DNA of 34,248 bases from Pseudonocardia sp. N23 (GCF_002583555.1 NZ_BEGX01000109.1:1-34248); one strand, 5' to 3'; shown: positions 1-7,870, numbered from the stretch's first letter. The notes: generated by a model from the sequence alone, not told the origin. Program-made: numbers and translations.

Positions 1-54
1 GGCCGCAAGTAAACCCGCACAACATCAGTTACACCGCTCAGTTGACAGTCCCCG

Positions 55-381
55 TTGATCAACACCTACGACGCCGTCGTCGCGTTCATCAACAAGGACG
101 GCTCGTTCGGCCTCGGGCTGGGCAACATCATCCTGGTCGCCAACGTCGTGCTGCTCTGGCTGTACACGGCCTCGTGCCATTCGTGCCGCAGCATCATCGG
201 CGGCCGGCTCAACCACTTCAGCAAGCACCCGTTGCGCTACAAGCTCTGGGGCCAGGTGTCGACCCTCAACGGCAAGCACATGCAGCTCGCCTGGGCGACG
301 CTGGCGAGCTTGGCGATCACCGACTTCTACATCATGGCCGTGTCCGCCGGTTGGTGGGGCGACCCCCGGATCGTGGGGTGA
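55..381 (+). CDS. Succinate dehydrogenase membrane-anchor subunit, C-terminal part only
   Basis: This is the C-terminal ~108 residues of the actinobacterial succinate dehydrogenase membrane anchor (cytochrome b-type subunit), normally about 270 residues, which binds haem/quinone and holds SdhAB at the membrane. Visible features are a hydrophobic helix (IILVANVVLLWLY), the conserved stretch SCHSCR followed by GGRLNHFSKHP, and a second helix ending TDFYIMAVSAGW. It ends 5 bases before sdhA and so belongs to that operon. The 5' end is abnormal: the frame is closed by TGA at 43-45, and bases 1-54 are AT-richer with no recognisable homology. Residues resembling the family start only around PLINTYDAV (about base 52). 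The TTG at 55 is just the first possible start and is unlikely to be the native one. The gene is either cut by an insertion just left of the window, or the first 54 bases are an assembly-edge artefact. Confidence 0.75.
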   Translation: MINTYDAVVAFINKDGSFGLGLGNIILVANVVLLWLYTASCHSCRSIIGGRLNHFSKHPLRYKLWGQVSTLNGKHMQLAWATLASLAITDFYIMAVSAGWWGDPRIVG

Positions 382-386
382 GCGAG

Positions 387-2345
387 ATGACTTCAGCACA
401 GCAGCAGAACCACCCAGGGCAGAACCAGGCCGTCGACGCGCGTGAGGTCGAGGTCCACGACTACGACGTCGTCGTCATCGGCGCAGGCGGGGCCGGGCTG
501 CGCGCGGCCATCGAGGCCCGCGCCCAGGGCAAGCGCACGGCGATCATCTCGAAGTCGTTGTTCGGCAAGGCCCACACGGTCATGGCCGAGGGCGGCTGCG
601 CCGCGGCGATGGGCAACGCCAACCCGAACGACAACTGGCGCGTCCACTTCGGCGACACGATGCGCGGCGGCAAGTTCCTCAACAACTGGCGCATGGCCGA
701 GCTGCACGCCAAGGAGGCCCCGGACCGCGTCTGGGAGCTGGAGACCTACGGCGCACTGTTCGACCGCACCAAGGACGGCAAGATCAGCCAGCGCAACTTC
801 GGCGGGCACACCTACCCGCGGCTGGCGCACGTCGGTGACCGCACCGGCCTGGAGCTGATCCGCACCCTGCAGCAGAAGATCGTGTCGCTCCAGCAGGAGG
901 ACTTCAAGGCCACGGGCGACTACGAGGCCAACATCCGCGTCTTCCACGAGACGACGATCACCGACCTCTTCAAGAGCGACGGCGCCATCGCGGGCTGCTT
1001 CGGCTACTTCCGGTCGACGGGCAACTTCGTCCGGTTCAACGCGCCGGCGGTCGTGCTGGCCACCGGTGGCGTCGGCAAGAGCTACTCGGTGACGTCGAAC
1101 TCCTGGGAGTACACCGGCGACGGCCACGCCCTGGCCCTGCGCGCGGGCGCGACGCTGATCAACATGGAGTTCCTGCAGTTCCACCCGACGGGCATGGTCT
1201 GGCCGCCGTCGGTGAAGGGGATCCTGGTCACGGAGTCGGTACGCGGTGACGGTGGCGTCCTGCGCAACTCCGAGGGCAAGCGGTTCATGTTCGACTACAT
1301 CGCCGACGTCTTCAAGGAGCTCTACGCGACGACGGAGGAGGAGGCGGACCGCTGGTACACCGACGCGGACAACAACCGCCGCCCGCCGGAGCTGCTGCCC
1401 CGTGACGAGGTCGCCCGCGCGATCAACTCCGAGGTCAAGGCCGGTCGGGGCACTCCGCACGGCGGCGTGTTCCTCGACGTCTCCACCCGGCTCAAGCCCG
1501 AGGAGATCCTCAAGCGGCTCCCGTCGATGCACCACCAGTTCAAGGAGCTGGCCGACGTCGACATCACCAAGGAGCCCATGGAGGTCGGGCCGACCTGCCA
1601 CTACGTGATGGGTGGTGTCGAGGTCGACCCCGACACCGGCATGTCGCGCGTGCCGGGCCTGTTCGCCGCGGGGGAGTGCTCCGGGGGCATGCACGGCTCG
1701 AACCGGCTCGGCGGCAACTCGCTGTCGGACCTGCTGGTGTTCGGCCGTCGTTGCGGGCTGGGTGCGTCGGAGTACGTCGACTCGCTCGGCTCCCGCCCGT
1801 CGGTCGCCGAGGCCGACGCGACCGCGGCCGTCGACCGGGCACTGCTGCCGTTCTCCAGTGCCGTCGAGGGCGGGGAGAACCCGTTCGTCGTGCACCTGGA
1901 GCTGCAGAAGACGATGCACGAGCTCGTCGGCATCATCCGCAAGGCCGACGAGATGGAGATGGCCCTCAAGAAGCTCGAGGACATCGCCACCCGCACGCGC
2001 ACCGTCGTCGTCCAGGGCGACCGCAAGTTCAACCCGAACTGGCACCTCGCACTCGACCTGCGCAACATGCTGCTCGTCTCGATGTGCGTCGCGAAGGCGG
2101 CGGTCGAGCGTCAGGAGAGCCGGGGCGGGCACACCCGCGACGACTTCCCGGTCATGGACTCCGACTGGCGCCACGTCCTGCTCGTGCTGTCGGCCCTGGG
2201 CGAGGACAACGTCGAGCTGGTCCGCAAGGAGCAGATCCCGTTGCGCCCCGACCTGCTCGACATCTTCGAGATGGACGAGCTGAAGAAGTACTTCACGGGC
2301 GAGGAGCTCGGCGGGCACCGCGCCGACCAGGGGGAGAAGGCGTGA
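387..2345 (+). CDS. sdhA: Succinate dehydrogenase flavoprotein subunit
   Basis: The catalytic flavoprotein of complex II (652 aa) oxidises succinate to fumarate on the cytoplasmic side of the membrane and passes electrons to SdhB. The N-terminal Rossmann dinucleotide-binding motif GAGGAG is at residues 32-37. The histidine expected to carry the covalent FAD is H63, in the HTVMAEGG context. Further family signatures are ATGGVG, GDGHALALRAGA, FHPTGM and, near the C-terminal third, HGSNRLGGNSLSDLLVFGRR. The start ATG at 387 was chosen because it follows the end of the membrane-anchor gene by 5 bases, with a GGGGTGAG ribosome-binding stretch just upstream. The frame is open further upstream, but that part overlaps the anchor gene and has no family similarity. 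The ~25 residues before the Rossmann fold (Gln/Asn rich) are a normal variable extension. The gene is intact. Confidence 0.96.
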   Translation: MTSAQQQNHPGQNQAVDAREVEVHDYDVVVIGAGGAGLRAAIEARAQGKRTAIISKSLFGKAHTVMAEGGCAAAMGNANPNDNWRVHFGDTMRGGKFLNNWRMAELHAKEAPDRVWELETYGALFDRTKDGKISQRNFGGHTYPRLAHVGDRTGLELIRTLQQKIVSLQQEDFKATGDYEANIRVFHETTITDLFKSDGAIAGCFGYFRSTGNFVRFNAPAVVLATGGVGKSYSVTSNSWEYTGDGHALALRAGATLINMEFLQFHPTGMVWPPSVKGILVTESVRGDGGVLRNSEGKRFMFDYIADVFKELYATTEEEADRWYTDADNNRRPPELLPRDEVARAINSEVKAGRGTPHGGVFLDVSTRLKPEEILKRLPSMHHQFKELADVDITKEPMEVGPTCHYVMGGVEVDPDTGMSRVPGLFAAGECSGGMHGSNRLGGNSLSDLLVFGRRCGLGASEYVDSLGSRPSVAEADATAAVDRALLPFSSAVEGGENPFVVHLELQKTMHELVGIIRKADEMEMALKKLEDIATRTRTVVVQGDRKFNPNWHLALDLRNMLLVSMCVAKAAVERQESRGGHTRDDFPVMDSDWRHVLLVLSALGEDNVELVRKEQIPLRPDLLDIFEMDELKKYFTGEELGGHRADQGEKA

Positions 2346-2412
2346 GCGAGCTTGCGAGTGAACAAGTGACACAGCGTCCGAGCGCAGCGTCGAGCTCGCG
2401 AAGCGAGGGAGC
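2343..2412. repeat. Cluster of GAGCG..GCGAG short interspersed motifs between sdhA and sdhB
   Basis: The 70-base gap between sdhA and sdhB is built almost wholly of short related words: GAGCGAGCTTGCGAG, CGAGCGCAGCG and GAGCTCGCGAAGCGAGGG. Such words are common in intergenic regions of Pseudonocardia-like genomes (recalled, not checked). The last one doubles as the ribosome-binding site for sdhB (GAGGGAG). No stable long stem is obvious. The function is unknown; it may set the sdhA/sdhB expression ratio. Confidence 0.5.
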
Positions 2413-2415
2413 ACG

Positions 2416-3186
2416 ATGAGTTACTGGGCCCATTTCCGCGTCTGGCGGGGCGACTCCGAGAAGGGTGAGCTCGTCGACTACCCGGCCGAGGTGAACGAGG
2501 GCGAGGTCGTCCTCGACATCATCCACCGGCTGCAGCAGACCGAGGCGCAGGACCTCGCGGTGCGCTGGAACTGCAAGGCCGGCAAGTGCGGCTCCTGCAG
2601 CATGGAGATCAACGGTCGCCCGCGGCTCGCGTGCATGACCCGGATGAACACGTTCACCGAGGACGAGGTCGTCACGGTCACGCCGCTGCGGACGTTCCCG
2701 GTGATCCGGGACCTCGTCACCGACGTGTCGTTCAACTACACGAAGGCGCGCGAGATCCCGAGCTTCTCCCCGCCCGAGGGTGTGGCGCCGGGTGAGTACC
2801 GCATGCAGCAGGTCGACGTCGAGCGGAGCCAGGAGTTCCGCAAGTGCATCGAGTGCTACCTGTGCCAGAACACCTGCCACGTCGTGCGCGACCACGAGGA
2901 GAACAAGGAGGCCTTTGCCGGCCCCCGCTACCTCATGCGCATCGCCGAGCTGGACATGCACCCGCTCGACTCGGCCGACCGGCAGAACGAGGCGCAGGAC
3001 GAGCACGGCCTCGGGTTCTGCAACATCACCAAGTGCTGCACCGAGGTCTGCCCCGAGCACATCAAGATCACCGACAACGCGCTGATCCCGCTCAAGGAGC
3101 GCGTCGTCGACCGGAAGTACGACCCGGTGGTGTGGTTGGGCAACAAGATCTTCCGCCGGGGTGAGGCGGCGAACAAGAACCGCTGA
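2416..3186 (+). CDS. sdhB: Succinate dehydrogenase iron-sulfur subunit
   Basis: This subunit (256 aa) carries electrons from the SdhA flavin to quinone. The N-terminal ferredoxin-like domain has the [2Fe-2S] ligands C53, C58, C61 and C73 (WNCKAGKCGSC ... LAC). The C-terminal domain has C144, C147, C150 and C154 (KCIECYLCQNTC), and a later group in FCNITKCCTEVCPEH supplies the remaining ligands of the [4Fe-4S] and [3Fe-4S] clusters. The ATG at 2416 follows GAGGGAGCACG. It is the last gene of the operon and is followed by a strong hairpin. The family is sometimes annotated as fumarate reductase; position next to the anchor and sdhA supports succinate dehydrogenase. Confidence 0.96.
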   Translation: MSYWAHFRVWRGDSEKGELVDYPAEVNEGEVVLDIIHRLQQTEAQDLAVRWNCKAGKCGSCSMEINGRPRLACMTRMNTFTEDEVVTVTPLRTFPVIRDLVTDVSFNYTKAREIPSFSPPEGVAPGEYRMQQVDVERSQEFRKCIECYLCQNTCHVVRDHEENKEAFAGPRYLMRIAELDMHPLDSADRQNEAQDEHGLGFCNITKCCTEVCPEHIKITDNALIPLKERVVDRKYDPVVWLGNKIFRRGEAANKNR

Positions 3187-3193
3187 CCCGTGA

Positions 3194-3225
3194 GTGGCGA
3201 TGGTCGCTGGAGCGACCATCGCCAC
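3194..3225 (+). terminator. Hairpin terminator after sdhB
   Basis: A perfect 15-bp inverted repeat (arms 3194-3208 and 3211-3225, arm sequence GTGGCGATGGTCGCT) with essentially no loop lies 8 bases after the sdhB stop. There is no T-tract, as is usual in high-GC actinobacteria. It also lies downstream of the convergent gene ending at 3275, so it may stop transcription from both sides. Confidence 0.8.
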
Positions 3226-3274
3226 CCACGAGGGCCTCGGCCACCACCGATCGAGCAGCGGCTGCAGAGGTCTG

Positions 3275-3640
3275 TCAGCCGCCGCCGATCGAGCGGCGGA
3301 TCTCGTCGAGCTTCTCCTTGGCCTTCTTCGCCCGCTCGGCCTCCTGCTCGGCGATCGTGCGCCCGGCCTCGGTCTCGCCGGCGAGCTCGGTGGTGCCCAG
3401 CGACGTCGCCCAGCGGCCCTCGATCTTGTCGCGGACGTAGTCGAGCGTCGGCACGCCGCGGTCGGTGTAGCCGGAGGCGTTCTCGATGCCGGCGACCGGC
3501 GGCACCGGCGCGCCGGGGTCGGTGACCGCCGGCGTGATCGCCGCGCCGCTGCCCTCGGCGGGCTCGGCGGGCGCTGTGGCGCCGTCCTCGACGATCTCCG
3601 CGTCGACGGGCTGGTCGTCGCGGGTCGGGTCGTTGCTCAT
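3275..3640 (-). CDS. Conserved actinobacterial protein of unknown function (121 aa)
   Basis: I recognise this as a small conserved actinobacterial protein, but no function is known to me. The N-terminal half is acidic, Ala/Pro rich and probably disordered. The C-terminal half has the conserved stretch GVPTLDYVRDKIEGRWATSLGTTELA, then a charged helix rich in Glu/Lys/Ala (roughly residues 90-118) likely to be a coiled coil; similar proteins are sometimes labelled PspA-domain proteins. There is no signal peptide or membrane segment. The start ATG at 3640 is supported by GGGAGC 4-9 bases upstream on the minus strand; the frame is open well beyond it, but only through the antisense of the next gene. 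It is convergent with sdhB and divergent from the membrane protein at 3735. Confidence 0.75.
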   Translation of the reverse strand: MSNDPTRDDQPVDAEIVEDGATAPAEPAEGSGAAITPAVTDPGAPVPPVAGIENASGYTDRGVPTLDYVRDKIEGRWATSLGTTELAGETEAGRTIAEQEAERAKKAKEKLDEIRRSIGGG

Positions 3641-3674
3641 GGATGCTCCCGGGTGCGGACGGTCCGTGCGCGCC

Positions 3675-3717
3675 ACGCTACGGGGTCGGCGTGCCGCGCG
3701 TCGGGCGCCGGTACGGT
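3675..3717. promoter_or_regulatory. Candidate divergent -10 elements between the 3640(-) and 3735(+) genes
   Basis: Two TANNNT-type hexamers lie in the short divergent spacer: TAGCGT on the minus strand at 3680-3675 (for the 121-aa protein) and TACGGT on the plus strand at 3712-3717 (for the membrane protein, implying a leader of only about 10 bases with no Shine-Dalgarno sequence). No clear -35 elements are visible, so this rests on spacing and hexamer match only. Confidence 0.35.
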
Positions 3718-3734
3718 CCTGGCACAGTTCGACC

Positions 3735-4460
3735 ATGACGACCGCGGGGGCGCGAGCCACCTGGTCGCGACGTCTGCTCACCGGCGCCGCGGCCCTCGCC
3801 GTGGTGTGTGCGTTCGCGGCGACCACGGCGCTCGTCGCCGAGCGCAACCTCGCGACGGCCGCGTCCGCGTTGCTGCTCGCGCTCGTGGCCGGCGGGGCCG
3901 CAGGCGCGTCGACGGTCGCGGTGGCCGACGCCCGCTCGCCCGGCATGACGCGCTGGACCGCCGTCGGCGTGGCGTTCGGCGCCGTACTCGCCGCGCTGGT
4001 CCTCGGTGGGGTCGGGATCCTGCTGCGGCTGGTCGTGCCCGAGCTCGCGGCCGAGACCGTCGTCGGTGTCGTGGCGCTCGTCGCCGTTCTGCGTGAGGCG
4101 GGCGTGCTGCGGTTCCCGGTGCCCGCCAACCCGCTGCGCATCCCCCCGGACATCCCCGACGACGACGAGTGGGGCGAGGCCCGCACCGGGTTCGCCCTGG
4201 CCACGGTGATGCGTGGTGGCGTCGCGGCGCGGCTCGTGTCGGGGCTGCCGTATCTGCTCGGCGTCGCTGTGCTGCTGGCGGTGCCGTTCGGGATGGCGTT
4301 CGTCGTCGCCGCCGGGTATGCGGCAGGCATGATCGCGGGGACGGCCGCCCGGCCCACGGGACGCGCGCTCGTCCCGGCTGCGGGTGTGCGGCTGCTGCTG
4401 GCGCTCGTGTGCGCGGTGGCCGTCGGGGTGTCGACGACGGTGTCGCTCGGCGCATCCTGA
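3735..4460 (+). CDS. Multi-pass membrane protein of unknown function (241 aa)
   Basis: I do not recognise a named family. The protein has about six hydrophobic segments: near the N-terminus (GAAALAVVCAFAATTALVA), then LLLALVAGGAAGAST, GVAFGAVLAALVLGGVGILL, a conserved soluble loop PLRIPPDIPDDDEWGEARTGFALATVMRGG in the middle, then GVAVLLAVPFGMAFVVAAGYAAGM and a C-terminal VRLLLALVCAVAVGVSTTVSL. ATG 3735 is preferred: the residues upstream in the same frame are Arg-rich and low complexity, and a -10-like TACGGT sits 18 bases upstream. It is followed after 4 bases by the CxxC protein, so the two are probably co-transcribed. A transporter or assembly role cannot be inferred. Confidence 0.75.
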   Translation: MTTAGARATWSRRLLTGAAALAVVCAFAATTALVAERNLATAASALLLALVAGGAAGASTVAVADARSPGMTRWTAVGVAFGAVLAALVLGGVGILLRLVVPELAAETVVGVVALVAVLREAGVLRFPVPANPLRIPPDIPDDDEWGEARTGFALATVMRGGVAARLVSGLPYLLGVAVLLAVPFGMAFVVAAGYAAGMIAGTAARPTGRALVPAAGVRLLLALVCAVAVGVSTTVSLGAS

Positions 4461-4464
4461 TCGC

Positions 4465-4788
4465 GTGGCCGTCCGGGTGCGTGAGCTCGTCGTCGTCCAC
4501 GACGTCGGCTGCCCGCGGTGTTCGCGGATCGCGCACGAGCTGCCGGAGTGCGTCACCGTGAAGGTGCGGGTGCGGGCCTGCACCGAGCCGCGGCTCGCCG
4601 AGATCTACCCCAACCTGCCCGCCGACGTCGCCCGGTGCGCACGGCCCGCGGTCGGGGTGGTGCGCGTCGACGGGTCGGTGCGGTGGTGGGTGGGGCTGCG
4701 CGGCGCGATCGGGGTGCTGCCGGTGCTCCGCCCGGGCGCCGGACCGCGCGCGGTGTCCCTGCTGCGCGACGCGGCGCGCGGCCGCTGA
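4465..4788 (+). CDS. Small CxxC protein, thioredoxin/glutaredoxin-like (107 aa)
   Basis: The start of the protein reads ELVVVHDVGCPRC, with a C16-P-R-C19 pair placed after a first beta strand as in glutaredoxins. This suggests a thiol-disulfide or metal-handling role; that is inference from the motif and its position. The remainder has a helix and a second strand (VGVVRVDGSVRWW) but no clear cis-proline loop, so it may be a divergent or non-redox member. The GTG at 4465 lies 4 bases after the stop of the preceding membrane protein, so translation is probably coupled; no Shine-Dalgarno sequence stands out. There is no signal peptide, so a cytosolic location is expected. Confidence 0.7.
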   Translation: MAVRVRELVVVHDVGCPRCSRIAHELPECVTVKVRVRACTEPRLAEIYPNLPADVARCARPAVGVVRVDGSVRWWVGLRGAIGVLPVLRPGAGPRAVSLLRDAARGR

Positions 4789-4799
4789 GCACACCCCGA

Positions 4800-4853
4800 G
4801 CAACCTCACGGTCCCCCGCGCGCGCCGGAACAGCAGTGAGGTTGCGCGCGGGG
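4800..4853. terminator. Inverted repeat with two alternative pairings
   Basis: The arms GCAACCTCAC (4800-4809) and GTGAGGTTGC (4836-4845) form a perfect 10-bp stem. Inside and overlapping it, CCCCGCGCGC (4814-4823) can pair with GCGCGCGGGG (4844-4853), which is mutually exclusive with the end of the first stem. It lies 12 bases after the CxxC gene and 56 bases before the peptidase start, so a terminator is the simplest reading; a dispersed palindromic repeat is possible. Confidence 0.5.
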
Positions 4854-4908
4854 TCGTCGGCCCGGGGGTGTGCGGGCGGGACGGCACGAGTCCGTCCACA
4901 ATGACGCG

Positions 4909-6852
4909 GTGACGACCCCCGCGCCGTTCGGCTCCTGGCCTACCCCTCTGACGTCGGAACTCGTCGTGGCCGCGGCCGTGCGGCTCGGGGAGGTGCGAGT
5001 CGACGGCGACACCGTCCTGTGGGCAGAGGGCCGTCCCGCGGAGGGCGGTCGGACGCAGATCGTGCGTCGTGAGGCCGACGGCACCGTGACCGACCTGCTC
5101 CCCGAGGGCTTCGACGCCCGCACCGCGGTCCACGAGTACGGCGGCGCCGCGTGGTGGGCCCACGACGGCATCCTGTGGTTCACCAACTGGGCCGACCAGC
5201 GGCTCCACCGGCTCGACCCGGGGTCGGCTCCGCGCCCGGTCAGCCCCGAGCCCGCGACGGCGCGCGGTGACCGCTGGGCCGACGGCGTCCTCGCGCCGGA
5301 CGGGTCGCTCGTGCTGGTCCGCGAGCACCACCCCGAGGGCAGCGGCCCCGCGCAGGTCCGCAACGAGGTCGTGCGGCTGCACCCCGACGGGGCGGTCGAC
5401 GTGCTCGTCACCGGTCCCGACTTCGTCACCTCCCCGCGCCTCGACGCGAGCGGCGCGCGGCTGGCGTGGGTGTCGTGGGACCACCCGTCGATGCCGTGGG
5501 ACGACACCGTCCTCACCGTGCGCGACCTCGCGACCGGCACCGACACCGTCGTCGCGGGCGGACCGGGGGAGTCGGTCTCGGAGCCGCGCTGGCAGGCCGA
5601 CGGCTCGCTGCTGTTCGTCTCCGACCGCACCGGCTGGTGGAGCCTCTACCGCTGGACGCCCGCCGGCGACGTGGTCCCGGTGATCGTCGAGGAGGCCGAG
5701 ATCGGGGTCCCCTGCTGGACGCTCGGCACGTCGCGCCACGTCACGCTCACCGACGGGCGGATCGTCGCCGCGTCGCGGCGGGCGGGTTACGACGCGCTGC
5801 TCGTCCGCGCGCTCGACGGCACGGTCAGCGAGCTGGAGCTGCCGCTCTCGGCCGCGGGATCGCTGCAGGTGGGAGGCCGGGACGAGGTCGTGCTCGTGGC
5901 CGGCAGCCCGACGCGGGAGGCGTCGGTGTGGCGCGTGCGGATCGGGAACCCGGAGCCGGAGGTGCTGCGACCGGCCCGCGACCTCGGCGTCGACGAGCGC
6001 TACCTGTCGGTGCCGGAGCCGATCGCGTTCCCGTCCACCGACGGCGCGGGCGCCGCCCGCACCGCCCACGCGCTGTTCTACCCGCCGGCCAGCGCCACCC
6101 ACCGTGGGCGCGACGGCGAGCGGCCGCCGCTGCTCGTCGTCATCCACGGCGGCCCGACGGCGTCCGCGTCGCCCGTGCTGTCGGTGGGTGTCCAGTACTG
6201 GACGAGCCGCGGGTTCGCCGTCGTCGACGTCGACTACGGCGGCTCGACCGGCTACGGGCGGCCGTACCGCGAGCTGCTGCAGGGCTCGTGGGGCATCGTC
6301 GACGTCGCCGACTGCATCGCCGCCGCCCGCTGGCTCGGCGAGCAGGGGCGCGTCGACCCCGCGCGGCTCGCGATCCGCGGCGGTTCCGCGGGCGGCTACA
6401 CGACGCTCGCCGCGCTCGCCCGCGACGACACCCCCTTCGCCGCGGGCGCCGACCACTTCGGTGTGGCCGACCTCGAGGCGCTGGCGGCGGACACCCACAA
6501 GTTCGAGAGCCGTTACCTCGACGGGCTCGTCGGGCCCTACCCCGAGGACCGCGACATCTACGTCGAGCGCTCCCCGATCAACCACGTCGAACGGTTCAGC
6601 AAGCCGCTGATCGTGCTGCAGGGCAGCGAGGACGCGATCGTGCCGCCGAACCAGTCGGAGCTGATCGTCGACGCGCTGCGCTCTCGTGGCGTCCCTGTCG
6701 CCTACCTGCTGTTCGAGGGCGAGCAGCACGGGTTCCGGCGCGGGGAGAACATCCGCAGGGCGCTGGACGCCGAGCTGAGCTTCTACGGCCAGGTCCTGGG
6801 CTTCGACCTGCCCGCAGAGGAGGGCATCGAGCCGGTCGAGATCGAGCGCTGA
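4909..6852 (+). CDS. S9 family peptidase (prolyl oligopeptidase / acylaminoacyl-peptidase type)
   Basis: A cytoplasmic serine peptidase of 647 aa that should cleave short peptides. The N-terminal ~380 residues form a beta-propeller with repeated strand patterns (DGSLVLVREHH, ASGARLAWVSWDHP, ADGSLLFVSDRTGWWSLYRW). The C-terminal alpha/beta-hydrolase domain has the oxyanion stretch HGGPT, the nucleophile elbow GGSAGGY with S493, and the expected triad partners D575 (GSEDAIVPP) and H607 (GEQHGFR). There is no signal peptide. The GTG at 4909 is chosen because residues upstream in frame are not conserved and because a CACAAT hexamer ends 7 bases before it, which fits a leaderless transcript. It is convergent with the MerR gene. 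The substrate is unknown. Confidence 0.92.
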   Translation: MTTPAPFGSWPTPLTSELVVAAAVRLGEVRVDGDTVLWAEGRPAEGGRTQIVRREADGTVTDLLPEGFDARTAVHEYGGAAWWAHDGILWFTNWADQRLHRLDPGSAPRPVSPEPATARGDRWADGVLAPDGSLVLVREHHPEGSGPAQVRNEVVRLHPDGAVDVLVTGPDFVTSPRLDASGARLAWVSWDHPSMPWDDTVLTVRDLATGTDTVVAGGPGESVSEPRWQADGSLLFVSDRTGWWSLYRWTPAGDVVPVIVEEAEIGVPCWTLGTSRHVTLTDGRIVAASRRAGYDALLVRALDGTVSELELPLSAAGSLQVGGRDEVVLVAGSPTREASVWRVRIGNPEPEVLRPARDLGVDERYLSVPEPIAFPSTDGAGAARTAHALFYPPASATHRGRDGERPPLLVVIHGGPTASASPVLSVGVQYWTSRGFAVVDVDYGGSTGYGRPYRELLQGSWGIVDVADCIAAARWLGEQGRVDPARLAIRGGSAGGYTTLAALARDDTPFAAGADHFGVADLEALAADTHKFESRYLDGLVGPYPEDRDIYVERSPINHVERFSKPLIVLQGSEDAIVPPNQSELIVDALRSRGVPVAYLLFEGEQHGFRRGENIRRALDAELSFYGQVLGFDLPAEEGIEPVEIER

Positions 6853-6916
6853 CCGCGACCGTGGGCCGACGGCCGCAGGTGGGTCCGGTGTTCCCGCAGC
6901 TCAGCAGTCACGGGCC

Positions 6917-7792
6917 TCAGCTACGCAGGGCGACGACGAACCACTCGAACGCGGGGACCGCGGGCTCGCGGGCGGGCCAGCCGTTCAGGACCCCGAGCAG
7001 CGCCCAGTAGCGCTCGACCCGGGCGTCGGTGAAGGTCGCGATCCGGTCGGCGAGCGCGGCGCGGTCGAGGTCTGCCACGCCGACCCGCACGAGAACCTCC
7101 TCCGCCGCGGCGCTGCCGGGAGCGACGCCCGCCGCCAGTGCGGCGCCGCAGTGCTGCGACACCAGCGCCGCGTCGACACCGGGATCGGCGGCGTCGGAGC
7201 CCGTGACGGCCATCTCCCGCACCCGGGCGCGGAAGGACTCGTCGCCGACCAGCTCGGCCAGCTCCACCCAGGCCTCGACCTGCTCGGTGGTGGGGTCGTC
7301 GGGAAGCTCGGGGGGCAGGCTGCGCATGGCACCCGCGATGCCGGCGCCGGGTGCGTCGGGGTCGGTGCCCGCGAAGGTGGCGTCCACGAACTCGTCGATC
7401 ATCTGCTGTCGCTGTGCGGCCGACAGCCGGGCCAGGTCGTTCATCAGTGCGGTCTCCCTCTCCGAGCGTCCGCCGCGGGCCAGCAGCGTGCAGATCGCAC
7501 GCTGGACCCGCAGGACGCGCATGTGGTCGTCGATGGCCCGGACATGGGCGGCGGCGACCTCGGCGACGGTGCGGTCGCGGTCGAGGACCGCGCGCACGTC
7601 GTCGAGGCCCATGCCGAGCTCCCGCAACGTCCGGACCAGGTCCAGCCGGGCCACGGCGGCGGCGTCGTAGCGCCGGTAGCCGCCCGCGGACCGGTCCGTC
7701 TCGGGCAGGACACCCTCGTCGGACCAGAAGCGGATCGTGCGGGTGGGCACCCCCGAGCGGCGGGCGAGCTCCCCGATGGTCAAGCTGGTCAT
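6917..7792 (-). CDS. MerR family transcriptional regulator (291 aa)
   Basis: The N-terminal winged helix is a textbook MerR domain: TIGELARRSGVPTRTIRFWSDEGVLPETDRSAGGYRRYD, then DLVRTLRELGMGLDDVRAVL (residues 4-70), followed by the dimerisation helix (to ~110). The remaining ~180 residues are mostly helical and form an effector domain I cannot assign; there is no metal-binding Cys/His cluster, so a metal sensor is unlikely. It is transcribed away from the M50 metallopeptidase, and its own start lies immediately after a MerR-type promoter with a palindromic 19-bp spacer, so autoregulation is likely and control of the divergent gene is possible. With that -10 placement the mRNA would begin at or next to the ATG at 7792, i.e. 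leaderless. Confidence 0.9.
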   Translation of the reverse strand: MTSLTIGELARRSGVPTRTIRFWSDEGVLPETDRSAGGYRRYDAAAVARLDLVRTLRELGMGLDDVRAVLDRDRTVAEVAAAHVRAIDDHMRVLRVQRAICTLLARGGRSERETALMNDLARLSAAQRQQMIDEFVDATFAGTDPDAPGAGIAGAMRSLPPELPDDPTTEQVEAWVELAELVGDESFRARVREMAVTGSDAADPGVDAALVSQHCGAALAAGVAPGSAAAEEVLVRVGVADLDRAALADRIATFTDARVERYWALLGVLNGWPAREPAVPAFEWFVVALRS

Positions 7793-7798
7793 GAGGAG

Positions 7799-7829
7799 AG
7801 CCTGAACCTTCCAGTGGGTGGAAGGTCAA
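7799..7829 (-). promoter_or_regulatory. MerR-type promoter/operator with palindromic 19-bp spacer
   Basis: On the minus strand a TTGACC -35 element (7829-7824) is separated by exactly 19 bases from CAGGCT (7804-7799). The spacer contains the palindrome ACCTTCCA-n5-TGGAAGGT (7806-7826). An overlong 19-bp spacer carrying the dyad is the hallmark of promoters that MerR proteins activate by twisting DNA. The predicted transcript starts at about 7792, the first base of the merR start codon. Confidence 0.8.
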
Positions 7830-7870
7830 GCCCCCGTCGCCCGGGACGAGGCCGGTGCCACACTGGCGGC

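Noticed and set aside
393..2414. A long minus-strand open frame opposite sdhA
   Set aside because: It is a shadow of sdhA, with low-complexity Arg/Val/Asp/Leu sequence.
3778..6729. A minus-strand open frame of 983 codons spanning the membrane protein, CxxC and peptidase genes
   Set aside because: It covers three well-supported plus-strand genes and has only low-complexity sequence.
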